DNA from: CAZMXI01 sp964570205
Lineage (GTDB): Bacteria; Planctomycetota; Phycisphaerae; Tepidisphaerales; Tepidisphaeraceae
Direction of reading: 5' to 3'
NCBI GenBank assembly: GCA_964570205.1
Contig: CAZMXI010000006.1
Location: 1-58,658, forward strand
DNA: 58,658 bases
In this document: positions 9,131 to 18,933 of the stretch, piece by piece
Layout of the letters: each line of letters opens with the position of its first letter
How positions within the stretch are numbered: position 1 is the first letter of the stretch
Position numbers and translations under genes: made by a program
Notes under the pieces: generated by a model
Seen by the model: the letters and a program-made list of their open reading frames with translations, nothing else
Database searches by the model: none
What the model was told of the DNA's origin: nothing

Positions 9131-9802
9131 TCAGCGGAGCAGGCCGCTCCTGAAACTGCGTGCGGGGAAGAGCCGGCCGACGCCCGTGTAGTCCGACGTT
9201 TGTTCATAAGCGAGGACGCGCGACGCGGGTGTCCGAAATTCGCGCTGAAGCCGGTCGACGAGCAGCCTCAGCCGATCGATTTGCTTGGCCGTGGGCTGGC
9301 TTTGCTCGAAGTCGCCGACAAGACAAATGCTGATGCAATTGCCGCCGATCTGGGCGCCTTCGAGCCTGGGTGGCTGCTGTTGGCTCCACGACAGGCCAAC
9401 CTCAATGGCTCCATCGGGGCTGCCGGTGCCGTTGCCGATGACAAAGTGATCGCCGAAACCGTGCTGCGCCAAGGTGTAGGCATCCCCCGACGGCGTTGTG
9501 CTGTGGTGGATGTAGATATACTGCCAGCGGCCGGGGCGGATTTGCACGTCGGTCTGAAACAGCCGATCGAGGATGTCGGTCTGCTCGGTTTCCAGCAGTG
9601 TTTGTGTCGGAGCGGGCACCAGCGGCTGGGGCGACATCGCCAGCAGGAGCACACTGGTCAGCGCCAGCGACCCGATCAGGCTTGCCATGACAACGACGTT
9701 GCGTCTGGACAAGCGGTCTTTCTTCCCCTGGCCCGAACTGTTGCTGCGACTTTTCTTTTTCACGGCGACTTGTCCCTGCCCGGTTCCGGCGGCACCATCC
9801 AT
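9131..9802 (-). CDS. Membrane-anchored amidase_2/PGRP-like protein, probably non-catalytic
   Basis: The product is 223 aa from the ATG at 9802; a GTG 18 bp upstream is an alternative. A basic cytoplasmic N-terminus (KKKSRSNSSGQGKKDRLSRR) precedes one transmembrane segment (about 36-55). Residues about 90-220 resemble N-acetylmuramoyl-L-alanine amidase/PGRP domains: IYIHHSTTPSG holds the first zinc-ligand histidine, HFVIGNGTGSPDGAIEVG the substrate-groove strand, and ISICLVGDFEQSQPTAKQ the next strand with its typical Q-motif. Active enzymes then have a GHxxV...CPG segment. Here the corresponding stretch reads AYEQTSDYTGVGRLFP, so the second histidine is Tyr (Y199) and the zinc cysteine is not present. 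A peptidoglycan-binding or structural role facing the cell wall is inferred. Confidence 0.75.
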   Translation of the reverse strand: MDGAAGTGQGQVAVKKKSRSNSSGQGKKDRLSRRNVVVMASLIGSLALTSVLLLAMSPQPLVPAPTQTLLETEQTDILDRLFQTDVQIRPGRWQYIYIHHSTTPSGDAYTLAQHGFGDHFVIGNGTGSPDGAIEVGLSWSQQQPPRLEGAQIGGNCISICLVGDFEQSQPTAKQIDRLRLLVDRLQREFRTPASRVLAYEQTSDYTGVGRLFPARSFRSGLLR

Positions 9803-9890
9803 GACGCTGCCCCGACCCACACACCAGAAGTAGATCGGCCAACCCCGGTCGCATCCTACACAATTCCGTTCGTCATGTCACATGTTCCGG

Positions 9891-11399
9891 TCACTTCGAC
9901 GCCCGCTTGACGCGGAGCTCGGTCTTTTGTGCCTTGAGCAGCTCGTTGTCTGGCACCGTCTTGTAGAAGCCATCCAAGGGGTAGCAGCCGCTGATGAGCC
10001 CCGAGCGCGGCGCCGTCGTGCAGTCGCTGAACGTCCGGCAAATGCGCTTGGTCTGCATCGGCCGCCCGGCCAGGCAGTCGCCGGGCATATCCCAATAAGC
10101 GAGGATCATCCGTCCGATGCCGACGGAATCCACCCAGCCCCGGCGTACCGTCGCTTGGGCAACGTGTGGCAGATAATCCTGAAAGTACGTATAGCCCGTG
10201 CCGATCAGCACGCTGTCCGGGCAGGCCGCCTTCAGTTGACGTACGGCCTGCACATGGCGGTCGCAACCCACCAGCGGGTCTTCCGGGGGCTGATACCCGT
10301 CACTGGGCGGGAAGATGGCGGGCCGCTGGAAATGCGGATTGTAGTATGGCGAGCAGCAGGTGATATTGACCATCCGCACACCGAGTTGGCCGAGCATTTG
10401 GATGAACGCGATGGGCTCGGCGAGGTCGATCCGCATGGGGTCGTTCACATCACAGCCGAATGCGTAGTAATAGGGCAGATACGCACTGTATTCGTGCGGA
10501 ATGCCGGGGCCGAGCCGTCCCGGCTCGCTCCGCGCGGGATCGGGGAGAAACGGCGGGTGGTCAAAAGCGCTCAGCCGCACACCCACCGCCAGCCCGGGGC
10601 AGGCGGCGTAAATGCCCTGAATGATCTCCCGGCCGAACCGCGTGCGATTTTCGAAACTCCCGCCGTATCGCCCGTTACGCGCGAAAGCGCTCAGCAATTC
10701 GTGGCCGAGATATCCGTGGCAGTGTTTCACATCGACAAATTGAAAGCCGACCCGCTGGGCGAGTCGCGCTGCCTTGATGTAGTTGTCGATGATGCGATGG
10801 ATGTCATCATCGCTGAGAACGATGGAATCATCATCGGGCCGGATGCCGAACTTGGCGTCCAGCAGGGGATGGTGATAGGCGATCCGCGGCTCTAAACGCT
10901 TCTTGTCGTTCGGCTTGCAGAACCGCCCTGAATGGGTGAGTTGGAGGCCGATCAATAGATCGTCGGTCCGGCCGAAGCGGTCGCGATGAGCCTCGGTGAG
11001 CGATTGAACAAGCTTAGCCAAGCCTCGCTCCGCGCGATCGTAGTCGCCGTCTACCACGCCAAGCTGGTTGGGATTGGCGCGGGCGTCAGACTGCACTGCG
11101 AAGGCCTCGCCGCCCCATATCAGCTTGGCGCCGCTTTCGCCGAAGTGCTGCCAGCGACGGATAACGGTATCGGTGGGCTCGCCGGCCGTGGTGCCGTCCC
11201 ATCCTTCCATCGGATGCACGCACCACCGGTTACCGACGGTGAAGCCGCCGACGTTGAGCGGCACCGCCAAGGGCGAGCCCTCGGCCGCCGAAAGAACACG
11301 GTCGTCGCAGGGCAGATCGAGTCCAAGCGTGCGCAGGTGGGCCTGAAATGCAGCAGCGTCTCTGAACGATGCGATCTTCGGATAGGAGGCTTCGGCCAT
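9891..11399 (-). CDS. NADH:flavin oxidoreductase, Old Yellow Enzyme family
   Basis: The product is 502 aa from the ATG at 11399; a GTG at 11420 would add seven residues. It has the FMN-binding TIM barrel of the OYE/2,4-dienoyl-CoA-reductase group: NRWCVHPMEGWDG at strand 1, LIWGGEAFAV, LIGLQLTHSGR (QLxHxGR signature), VDVKHCHGYLGHELLSAF, NRYGGS-like NGRYGGSFENRTRF, and VDSVGIGRMILAYWD near the end. The extended C-terminus keeps four cysteines (DCLAG, RICRTFSDC, GCYP) where dienoyl-CoA-reductase-type members bind a 4Fe-4S cluster, but the spacing is not the classic CxxC pattern, so a cluster is uncertain. It presumably reduces an activated C=C bond with NAD(P)H; the substrate is unknown. It is a stand-alone minus-strand gene. 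Confidence 0.85.
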   Translation of the reverse strand: MAEASYPKIASFRDAAAFQAHLRTLGLDLPCDDRVLSAAEGSPLAVPLNVGGFTVGNRWCVHPMEGWDGTTAGEPTDTVIRRWQHFGESGAKLIWGGEAFAVQSDARANPNQLGVVDGDYDRAERGLAKLVQSLTEAHRDRFGRTDDLLIGLQLTHSGRFCKPNDKKRLEPRIAYHHPLLDAKFGIRPDDDSIVLSDDDIHRIIDNYIKAARLAQRVGFQFVDVKHCHGYLGHELLSAFARNGRYGGSFENRTRFGREIIQGIYAACPGLAVGVRLSAFDHPPFLPDPARSEPGRLGPGIPHEYSAYLPYYYAFGCDVNDPMRIDLAEPIAFIQMLGQLGVRMVNITCCSPYYNPHFQRPAIFPPSDGYQPPEDPLVGCDRHVQAVRQLKAACPDSVLIGTGYTYFQDYLPHVAQATVRRGWVDSVGIGRMILAYWDMPGDCLAGRPMQTKRICRTFSDCTTAPRSGLISGCYPLDGFYKTVPDNELLKAQKTELRVKRASK

Positions 11400-11855
11400 G
11401 ATGGGTCCATGATAGGGCACGGGGTGCGACGATCAATGGCCCGCGAATGCGACTGGGGTATGCGCTTCTGCGTTGGCCCATATAGTCGCCTGGTCCGACG
11501 TGAACCGACCGCGAGGCGGTGAACGCCGATCCCGATGACTGCCTGCCAGGTGTCTGTGATGTACTGCGTTCGCGGCAATAGTGGCCCCCGAAAAAGCCGT
11601 GGTGAAAGCCCGTGCTCGGATGCGGCCACGACCGACGGCTCGACCACCACCTATTGTGGTGCCGTGGCCCGATGGCCCGAACAGATGTATCTAGGACATA
11701 TCAGAAGTGCCAAATGCCCTTGGCCGTGACCTCGGAAACGGTCCATGAGGTGAGGACCGCCCAGGCCGGGTCTCCGTTTGAACAGCAGGTGCGCAGCATC
11801 CACTCCGTTCAGGCAAAGCATATTTGGCAGGCTGTGCGGAGAGCCTCACCGTCAC
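11400..11855 (+). other. Non-coding interval, 456 bp
   Basis: This lies between the starts of the OYE gene and the end of the epimerase gene. Short open frames occur on both strands but none has a ribosome-binding site or recognisable product. A 6-bp inverted repeat (CACCAC/GTGGTG, 5-base loop) lies at 11645-11661 with no T-tract after it. No tRNA or promoter was recognised. Confidence 0.5.
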
Positions 11856-12848
11856 CTATGCGAGCACTGACTTGTACCACGCCATCGTAACATCGAGTCC
11901 CGCCCTGAACGCGACGATGGGCGAGTAGCGGAGAGCGGCCGTCGTCTTGGCCAGATCGGCAAATGAATGCTTCAGGTCACCAGCGCGGGGCGGTTTGTAC
12001 TGCGGCTTGAGATCGGGGCGCCCCCAACTCTCAGCCATGACGTGCGCCAGTTCGTTGACAGAGATGCGTCCGCCTGTGCCAACGTTGATCACCTCGCCGT
12101 CGATCGGTTGCTCGCGCCGGGCTGCGAGGAGATTCGCGTGCACGGCGTTGTGTACGAAGGTGAAGTCCCGCGACTGTTCGCCATCGCCGAAGATAGTTGG
12201 ACGCTCGCCCTTGTTCAGAGACTTGGCGAATGCAGCGATGACGGCGGCATAGGCACTGTTGGCGTTCTGCCGAGGCCCGAAGATGTTAAAATAGCGAAGA
12301 CACGCCGTATCCAAGCCATAGCTTGCGGCGTAAGCGCGGAAAAGAGCCTCGCCTGCTACTTTCGTCGCCGCGTACGGGCTTCGCGGCAGCACCGGCATGT
12401 GCTCGACCCACGGCACGGGGTTGTCGCCGTAGGCACTGGAACTGGCCGCGAACATCACCCGCCTGACACCAGCTTCACGCGCGGCCTCCAGAACATTCAG
12501 CGTTCCGGTGGTGTTGACCTCATTGTACAACTGCGGCTGCTCCACCGAGCGAGGGACCGATCCTAGGGCAGCCTGATGAAACACGTAGCGACAGTCCTTG
12601 CTGCACCGCGCAAGCAGGTCGCGGTTGAGGATGGACCCTTCGACGAAATCAACCGGACCAAAACCACCCAGATTGGCACGATCGCCTCCGGAAAGGTCAT
12701 CCAACACAACCACTGATGCGCCAAGGGTATACAACGCTTCGGCCAGGTGCGACCCGATGAACCCCGCGCCTCCGGTGATCAGTACACGGATGCCGGCAAA
12801 GTGGCTTGCATGCAGTTCTCGCCAATTCGTAAGTGACTTGGATGACAT
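11856..12848 (-). CDS. NAD-dependent epimerase/dehydratase (extended SDR, UDP-sugar 4-epimerase type)
   Basis: The product is 330 aa with an ATG start. The nucleotide-binding glycine motif is VLITGGAGFIGSHLAEAL (about 21-38), followed by the acidic VVLDDLSGG that binds the adenine ribose. The catalytic triad is visible: serine in AASSSAYGD, then Y and K in SPYAATKVAGE (YxxxK). CLRYFNIFGPRQ, RDFTFVHNAV and INVGTGGRISVNEL are typical of UDP-glucose/UDP-N-acetylglucosamine 4-epimerases and related enzymes. The role would be supply of an activated sugar for polysaccharide or glycoconjugate synthesis in the cytoplasm. No glycosyltransferase genes flank it, so the exact sugar is open. Confidence 0.9.
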   Translation of the reverse strand: MSSKSLTNWRELHASHFAGIRVLITGGAGFIGSHLAEALYTLGASVVVLDDLSGGDRANLGGFGPVDFVEGSILNRDLLARCSKDCRYVFHQAALGSVPRSVEQPQLYNEVNTTGTLNVLEAAREAGVRRVMFAASSSAYGDNPVPWVEHMPVLPRSPYAATKVAGEALFRAYAASYGLDTACLRYFNIFGPRQNANSAYAAVIAAFAKSLNKGERPTIFGDGEQSRDFTFVHNAVHANLLAARREQPIDGEVINVGTGGRISVNELAHVMAESWGRPDLKPQYKPPRAGDLKHSFADLAKTTAALRYSPIVAFRAGLDVTMAWYKSVLA

Positions 12849-13326
12849 GATTAATCAATAGATCGTCAAAGACTGGGCGACAGGCTCGCAAAAATCCTCG
12901 CGGCGACTATAAGGCCGGTTTAGAGCCAGTGGAACGCCGATTATCGCCCCCTGACAAGGGGAAGAAGTGCGATGTTGTGGGAGCTGGCGCTATTCGTGCC
13001 GCATTCGGTGGAGAAACGCGTGTCCGGAGGAACCTGGCAGGTGGATGAGGGTGTTGACAGCGAGTTGCGCCTTGATCGCGAACACTCGCCTCCCAGAGCG
13101 AAGGCTTGAAGCCGGTTTTCCGCTGGTTTCGGTCGGGAATGTGATGGCCGTCCTCCCGGTCGAGACTCGGATGCCCGCGCCGGACGGCGGGGGCGTCGCG
13201 GTGGGTCGATGACCGGGTCTTGAGCAGACGCCGCGGCGCCGCTACGCTTGCGTGACCAGTCTCGACGGCGGCCTGCGTGCGAGGGTGCATGCGTTGGCCG
13301 GTTTGCAGCAGGAAGGAAGGCGGGTC
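12849..13326. other. Non-coding interval between divergent genes, 478 bp
   Basis: The interval separates the epimerase (minus) from the DUF4838 lipoprotein gene (plus), so both promoters should lie here. A TTGACA stands at 13053-13058 but no acceptable -10 box follows at 16-18 bases. A 5-bp GC hairpin (CCCCT-GACA-AGGGG) occurs near 12953-12966. Open frames inside give arginine-rich translations without family character. No RNA gene was recognised. Confidence 0.45.
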
Positions 13327-16305
13327 ATGTCGCGGTGGATCGCATGTATTGTTGTTTTATGTGGATGTGTTTTATTCGGAGGAGGCTGCGCGATCATGCC
13401 TGCGCCGGTCATTGTCGTTGACCGCGATGCTTCCCGGCTGGAGCAGCTTGCCGCCCGCGAGGTGCGCCGCTATGTCTACCTCCGAACCGGCACGCTGCTA
13501 ACGATTGCACCCGACGACCCGGAAATCGGCGACCCGCGGATCATCATCGGCCGCAAAGATCGCCGGCACGTGTTCGACGCGACGGACGATGAGGCGGTCC
13601 GAACGACGCTGCTTGGCCTGAAGAAGCAGCAGTACCTGCTCCATACCATTCGCGATGGCGGCTCGGTGATCGTGGCCGGCGGCGATGACGTCGGCACGCT
13701 CTACGCGGCCTATCGCTTCGCCGAGCGCCTCGGCGTGGGCTTTGGCCTGGAAGGCGACACCGTTCCCGACAATCGCATGGTGATAGGAATCCCCATGGTG
13801 CGAGAAGTGGGCAAGCCCCTGTTCGACCTTCGAGGCATTCAGCCCTTCCACGACTTCCCGGACGGCCCGGACTGGTGGAATGCGGATCACTACAAGGGGG
13901 TGATTTCCCAACTTCCGAAGCTACGGATGAACTTCTTCGGCCTGCACACCTATCCGGAAGGAGGTGTGGGGCCTGAACCCACCGTGTGGATCGGCAAGGC
14001 CGAGGATGTTGCCCCGGACGGCAGGGCGGGATTCTCGTATCCCTCGACGTGGATGAACACACTGCGTGGGACCTGGGGCTATGCGCCGAAGAAGACCGGC
14101 GACTATGTGTATGGCGCATCACAGCTCTTCGAAGCTGATGATTACGGCCCGGATGTGATGCGCGGCTATTGCCCCAGGCCGACCACGCCACAGGGCGACA
14201 ACGAGGTGTTCGCCCGCGCTGGCGCGCTGCTGCGCGAAGCGTTCGGTCATGCCCGCCAACTGGGTATCAGAACCTGCGTCGGAACCGAGACGCCGCTGAC
14301 CGTGCCCAAGCTGGTCAGGGAACGCCTCAAGGCCGACGGCTCTGCGTTGAGCCAGGCGGACGTGCAGTCGCTCTATGAAGGCATGTTCCAGTGGGTCATG
14401 CGCAACTACCCACTGGATTACTACTGGCTCTGGACCCCGGAGGACTGGACCTGGCAGGGCGTTACGGATGAAAGGGTGGCCCAGACCATCCTGGATATCC
14501 GTACGGCCATTGCCGCAGGAGAGAAGGTCAACGCCACCTTCACCCTGGCCACGTGCGGCTGGGTGCTTGGGCCGCCTCAGAATCGCTCTCTGTTCGACGA
14601 AGTGTTGCCCAAGAGCATGCCCGTGAGCTGCATCAATCGCCAGGTCGGCAAGGACCCGGTCGAGCCGGGCTTCGCCAGAATCCAGGGCCGGGGCAAGTGG
14701 GCGATTCCCTGGATGGAGGATGACCCGAACCTGATCTCGCCCCAACTCTGGGCCGGGCGCATGCGCAAGGATGCGGCCGATGCGCTGAAGTACGGTTGCG
14801 ATGGGCTGATGGGCATCCATTGGCGGACGCGGATCCTCAACCCGAATGTCTCCGCCCTGGCCCAGGCCGCGTGGAACCAGGATGATTTCGCCGAGCCCGA
14901 GCCGCCGGTCACCCGCGAGGCGAGAAAGGAGGGGCCCGCTGGCGGCAACTATGCCGTGTTCCCTCAGGCCATTGCCGGAACGGATGAATCGGCGATCTAC
15001 CAGACCGTCCGGTGGAATGTCTCGGGCTATCACCTGGCCGTGCCGAATGGACGGCACACCGTCACCCTTAAGTTTTGCGAGCCGCATTACACCCAGAAGG
15101 GCCAGCGCGTGTTCGGCGTCAAGCTCCAGGGCAGGACGGTGATCGACAGCCTCGATATCGTGGCGACGGCGGGCAAAGACAAGGCGCTGGACTATATCTA
15201 TAAGGACATTCCCGTCACCGATGGCTGGCTGGACATCGAGTTCATCCACATCACCGAGTTCCCCTGCATCGCCGGTATCGCGATCGACGGGCCGCTGCCG
15301 CGGAAGATCAACTGCGGCGGCCCGGCGGCGCTGGGCTATGCGGCCGACTGGCCGGCTTCGGGCAGCTCCGCGCCGCTGCGCAACCGGTTTCTGCCGGTGA
15401 ACGACTTCTATCTCGACTGGGCACGGCGGCAGTTTGGCCCAGAGGCCGCCGCCGAGGTTTCGGCTGTCTTCGCTCGGATTGATGGTCGGTTGCCCGAGCC
15501 TTCAACGTGGATCGACGGCCCGGGCGGCATCAAGGCCGACCCAAAGCCATGGGAAGATGCCGAAAGGCTCTATGGCTTCATCGACGAGCTCGAAGCCCTT
15601 CGGCCCAGGGTCGTCGGCGCTGGCAACCTGGAGCGGTTTGACTACTGGCTCGACAACTTCCGCTACATGAAGGCCACCGAGCACGTCAAGCATCTGTGGT
15701 TTCAGTACAACCAGGCGATGAAGCCGGTCATGGCCGAGAAGGATGCCGAGGCCAGGGCGCTACTGGCCAGGGAGAAGGCCCTGCCCATTCGCAAGGAACT
15801 GGTCAAGGCGGTGGAGCGGGTCTATGAGCATCTGCTGGCAACCGCCAGTTCGCCGGGCGAGCTGGGCACCATCTGCAACTGGGAGCAGCATATCCTGCCG
15901 GGGCTGCTGATCCGGCCGGGGGAGGAACTGGCGGCCGCGCTCGGAACATCGTTGCCTGACGACGCCTATCCCACTCACGGATACAGCGGGCCAGGACGGA
16001 TCATCGTGCCGACACTCCGAACGAGCATGCGAGCCGGCGAGGCCCTTTCGCTCAAGGTCATCATTCTCTCCTCGCAGCCACCCGTGCGCGGGGCTCTCTT
16101 GTGGCGGGTCATGGGCGAGGGCGACTTCGCAAGTATTCCGCTTCGGCATGTTGACCGAAGCGTCTACAGGGTGACCGTGCCCCCTCAACCGGCCAACGTG
16201 CAGGCGATCGAGTATCGTATCGAGGTGATGCCAGAAGGTGCACCGCTGCTCTGCTATCCGGCGACAGCGCCGACAATGAATCACACGGTCGTGATCGTAC
16301 CATGA
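13327..16305 (+). CDS. Exported DUF4838 protein with malectin-like domain
   Basis: The product is 992 aa from the ATG at 13327, preceded by a purine-rich GGAAGGAAGG. The N-terminus RWIACIVVLCGCVLFGGGC is a signal sequence with a possible, non-canonical lipobox ending at C22. Residues about 30-150 match the GH67/alpha-glucuronidase N-terminal-like domain (LEQLAAREVRRYVYLRTG), and about 160-520 the DUF4838 catalytic-like barrel (FFGLHTYPE, YYWLWTPEDWTW, GLMGIHWRTR). A malectin-type carbohydrate-binding domain follows at about 538-655 (YQTVRWNVSGYHLAVPNG, LKFCEP). The C-terminal third is helical, then beta-rich. DUF4838 proteins are inferred to act on polysaccharides, but no member activity is assigned here. 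It lies 95 bp upstream of hisA on the same strand. Confidence 0.82.
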   Translation: MSRWIACIVVLCGCVLFGGGCAIMPAPVIVVDRDASRLEQLAAREVRRYVYLRTGTLLTIAPDDPEIGDPRIIIGRKDRRHVFDATDDEAVRTTLLGLKKQQYLLHTIRDGGSVIVAGGDDVGTLYAAYRFAERLGVGFGLEGDTVPDNRMVIGIPMVREVGKPLFDLRGIQPFHDFPDGPDWWNADHYKGVISQLPKLRMNFFGLHTYPEGGVGPEPTVWIGKAEDVAPDGRAGFSYPSTWMNTLRGTWGYAPKKTGDYVYGASQLFEADDYGPDVMRGYCPRPTTPQGDNEVFARAGALLREAFGHARQLGIRTCVGTETPLTVPKLVRERLKADGSALSQADVQSLYEGMFQWVMRNYPLDYYWLWTPEDWTWQGVTDERVAQTILDIRTAIAAGEKVNATFTLATCGWVLGPPQNRSLFDEVLPKSMPVSCINRQVGKDPVEPGFARIQGRGKWAIPWMEDDPNLISPQLWAGRMRKDAADALKYGCDGLMGIHWRTRILNPNVSALAQAAWNQDDFAEPEPPVTREARKEGPAGGNYAVFPQAIAGTDESAIYQTVRWNVSGYHLAVPNGRHTVTLKFCEPHYTQKGQRVFGVKLQGRTVIDSLDIVATAGKDKALDYIYKDIPVTDGWLDIEFIHITEFPCIAGIAIDGPLPRKINCGGPAALGYAADWPASGSSAPLRNRFLPVNDFYLDWARRQFGPEAAAEVSAVFARIDGRLPEPSTWIDGPGGIKADPKPWEDAERLYGFIDELEALRPRVVGAGNLERFDYWLDNFRYMKATEHVKHLWFQYNQAMKPVMAEKDAEARALLAREKALPIRKELVKAVERVYEHLLATASSPGELGTICNWEQHILPGLLIRPGEELAAALGTSLPDDAYPTHGYSGPGRIIVPTLRTSMRAGEALSLKVIILSSQPPVRGALLWRVMGEGDFASIPLRHVDRSVYRVTVPPQPANVQAIEYRIEVMPEGAPLLCYPATAPTMNHTVVIVP

Positions 16306-16400
16306 ACGTAGCGTTGTGCCGGCTTTCTTGGAAGGCCGACCTTCGCGGCAACGGGATGGTCGTGTAGACTTCCCGCCCCTGAAACTCTGAAGGAGTCGCC

Positions 16401-17132
16401 GTGTCGCTGGTGATTGTGCCGAGTGTCGACCTTCGTAACGGCCGAGTTGTCCGCCTGAAGCAGGGCGACTATGGCCAGCAGATCAACTATGCCGTCGATC
16501 CGATCGATGTTGCGAAGTCATATGCCGCGGCCGGGGCGGCGTGGATGCATATCGTGGATCTCGACGGCGCCAAGGAAGGCCGGCCGGTTCAGACCGACCT
16601 CATCCGCCGCATGATCCAGGCCGGCGGATTGAAGGTGCAGGTTGGCGGGGGAATCCGCCAGACCGACGACATCCGGGCATTGGTCGATGCCGGTGCATCG
16701 CGAGTTGTGGTTGGCACGCGCGCCATGGAGAACTGGGACTGGTTCACTCAACTCGTTCAGGAACCGGCGTTTAACGCCCGCATTGTGCTGGCGCTGGATG
16801 CACGCGATGGCATCGTGGCCACCAGGGGCTGGACCGAATCATCCGGGCGACAGGCGACCGATGTCGCCCGCCAAGTGAGCGATTGGCCTTTGGGGGCCAT
16901 TCTGTATACAGACGTGGCCAAGGATGGGATGATGACCGGCCCCAATTTCGAGCATACGCGGAGGCTGGGCGAGGCTACCAAGGTTCCTGTGATTGCTTCG
17001 GGGGGCGTCGGCTCCATCGAGCACATTCGACGGCTCAAGGCCTTGCCCGTATGGGGTGTGATCGTTGGCCGAAGCCTGTATGAAGGCGCATTGGACCTGC
17101 GGCTGGCGTTGGCCGAGGCCGCCTGCACATAG
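16401..17132 (+). CDS. hisA: Phosphoribosylformimino-5-aminoimidazole carboxamide ribotide isomerase
   Basis: The product is 243 aa, the normal HisA length. It catalyses the Amadori isomerisation of ProFAR to PRFAR, step 4 of histidine biosynthesis, in the cytoplasm. The catalytic aspartate is D10 in IVPSVDLRNGRVVRL, and the second acidic residue is in ILYTDVAKDGMMTGPN. The two phosphate-binding loops are VQVGGGIR and IASGGVGS. The start is GTG at 16401, supported by AGGAG at 16391-16395. No other his genes are in the window, so the pathway is dispersed. Its stop is only 7 bases from the stop of the convergent TPR gene. Confidence 0.94.
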   Translation: MSLVIVPSVDLRNGRVVRLKQGDYGQQINYAVDPIDVAKSYAAAGAAWMHIVDLDGAKEGRPVQTDLIRRMIQAGGLKVQVGGGIRQTDDIRALVDAGASRVVVGTRAMENWDWFTQLVQEPAFNARIVLALDARDGIVATRGWTESSGRQATDVARQVSDWPLGAILYTDVAKDGMMTGPNFEHTRRLGEATKVPVIASGGVGSIEHIRRLKALPVWGVIVGRSLYEGALDLRLALAEAACT

Positions 17133-17139
17133 GATCGTC

Positions 17140-18756
17140 TCACCCTCCGTCCCGCATTGCCGGTGCCGCCGGCCTGAGAGGGGCTTCCACCGCGCAGGCA
17201 GGCGAAAGCTGCATTGCGGTGACGGCGGACCAGATTCGCTCAGGAGCATCGGCGGTTGTTTCTGCCGCCTCGGCAAGTCGTTCCATGGCCAAGTCGAACT
17301 CCAGGCCACCGCAGCAGATCAGTCCCAGTCGATAATGCAGTTCGGCCCAGGTGCGATCCAGCTCGACACTGCGGCATAGCGCCGTCTCGGCGGCTTCGTC
17401 CTGATCGGCTTCGCGCAACGCCAGCCCCAAATGCATCCAGGCCTGGTGTGAGTTCGGCTCGGCGGCTACCGCCGCGTGAAGCGCTTCAATGGCCCTGCCG
17501 CGGTATCCCAACAGGCCGTTCAGGATTGCCTGGCGTACTCGAATGGCACAGTGATCCGGATGTTGCTCCAGAATCCGTCCATCCCGCTCGATCAGACTTT
17601 GAATCCACTCAGGACGCAGGTCGCCGGTTGCCAGTTCCACACAGGCATGCGGCGCATCCTCTTCCAGGACAGCGAGTTGTGCCAGTAGGATGGCAGTGTT
17701 GCCTGCGATGCGTGCGGCACTGATCAGCGACTCGGTACCGCGATCCACATCGCCATTTCGGCGCAGCGCCAGACCCAGACCGACGTATGCTTCGACGTTC
17801 TGTTCATTGGTCGTCAGTGCGTGGGCATATGCTGCGGCCGCTGATTGCGTTCGTCCCATCCGCAACTCGTGTCGCGCCATTGCAATGTGGCATTCCAGGT
17901 AGGCCGGGTGTATGGCCAATGCCTGCTGATACTGGATGCGAGCTCGCTCGTCAGACCCCATGTGTGAATACAGGTTCCCCAGCCGCATGCGCAGGTCCGG
18001 GCAATGCGGCTGATCGGCGACCAGCGCCTCCAGAACGTCGATCGCCTGTTCACCGCGACTCAGCCTCCGGAGGTGTGTGGAGACTTCCGCCGATGGTCCC
18101 CAGTTGTCCGGTTGAAGGCACAGGGCCTGTTCATATTCCCATGCCGCTTCGCCGGCGCGGCCCATAGCCAGCAGGAGATGCCCAAGACATAGACGAACCG
18201 CCTGATCGGCGGGGCTCTGTCCGAGAATGGACCGCAGGTGCAGGATAGCCACGGATCCGTGGCTGTTTGCAAGATGAATCGCCACCAGGCGATGAAGCGC
18301 AAAAGGCGGACAAGGTCGATGGGTCATCGCTTCGCCGTATTGCCGCGACGCTGACCGCTGGTTTCCCGCCCGCTCCCAGGCCAAGCCGCTGGCGCAGAGC
18401 AGAGTTGCTTGCCGGCCCCCATCCGATGTCATGGCGCCGGCGGCAGCCAAGTGCATGGCGGCACACTCGTGCTGAGCCAGTCTCTCGCAAGAAATTGCGA
18501 GAGCGATTCGGGCCGAGATATTGCAGGGCTGCCGTGCCGCCAACTGCTGAAGCGATCGCCGGGCCAAACCGAGTTGGCCGCGGCGCAGATGACAAAGGCC
18601 CTGTTGATACATAGGGTCTGACCTGTCCCCGCTGGCCCCGCCGAGCCGCTTCTGTTGCTCGCGCTGTGGCGGAAGCAACTTTGCAGGTGCGATACGCAGC
18701 AGATCCGAAGCGCTCCGGGGCAGCTCCCGACCCAACAACAGCCCATAGACGCTCAT
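17140..18756 (-). CDS. Tetratricopeptide-repeat protein
   Basis: The product is 538 aa from an ATG with AAGGA about 7 bases upstream. No signal peptide is evident, so it is probably cytoplasmic. Nearly the whole chain is alpha-helical with TPR consensus spacing. Clear copies include LCLGHLLLAMGRAGEAAWEY, LRMRLGNLYSHMGSDERARI, AYVGLGLALRRNGDVDRG and AWMHLGLALREADQDEAAET, with the usual W/L/G/Y/A/A/P pattern; roughly ten to twelve units fit. TPR arrays bind partner proteins, and nothing in the sequence identifies the partner. It lies 177 bp downstream of the exported proline-rich gene on the same strand and converges with hisA. Confidence 0.85.
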   Translation of the reverse strand: MSVYGLLLGRELPRSASDLLRIAPAKLLPPQREQQKRLGGASGDRSDPMYQQGLCHLRRGQLGLARRSLQQLAARQPCNISARIALAISCERLAQHECAAMHLAAAGAMTSDGGRQATLLCASGLAWERAGNQRSASRQYGEAMTHRPCPPFALHRLVAIHLANSHGSVAILHLRSILGQSPADQAVRLCLGHLLLAMGRAGEAAWEYEQALCLQPDNWGPSAEVSTHLRRLSRGEQAIDVLEALVADQPHCPDLRMRLGNLYSHMGSDERARIQYQQALAIHPAYLECHIAMARHELRMGRTQSAAAAYAHALTTNEQNVEAYVGLGLALRRNGDVDRGTESLISAARIAGNTAILLAQLAVLEEDAPHACVELATGDLRPEWIQSLIERDGRILEQHPDHCAIRVRQAILNGLLGYRGRAIEALHAAVAAEPNSHQAWMHLGLALREADQDEAAETALCRSVELDRTWAELHYRLGLICCGGLEFDLAMERLAEAAETTADAPERIWSAVTAMQLSPACAVEAPLRPAAPAMRDGG

Positions 18757-18933
18757 GAAACATCCTTGATGGTGGCCTTCGGCATGCCGCCGGCAGGCGA
18801 TTCTTACGAAACCTTATCGGCAAATGCCGGCTGTTCCGATCAGCCTCGTCCGATAATCGGGGTGCGCATGAAAAAGGCCGGCCGGCGCTGGTCTTCAACG
18901 CCGCCCGGAGTGATTCTGCCTGAAATGGATGGA

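Noticed and set aside
11645..11661. Inverted repeat as a transcription terminator
   Set aside because: Only six base pairs and no T-run on either strand.
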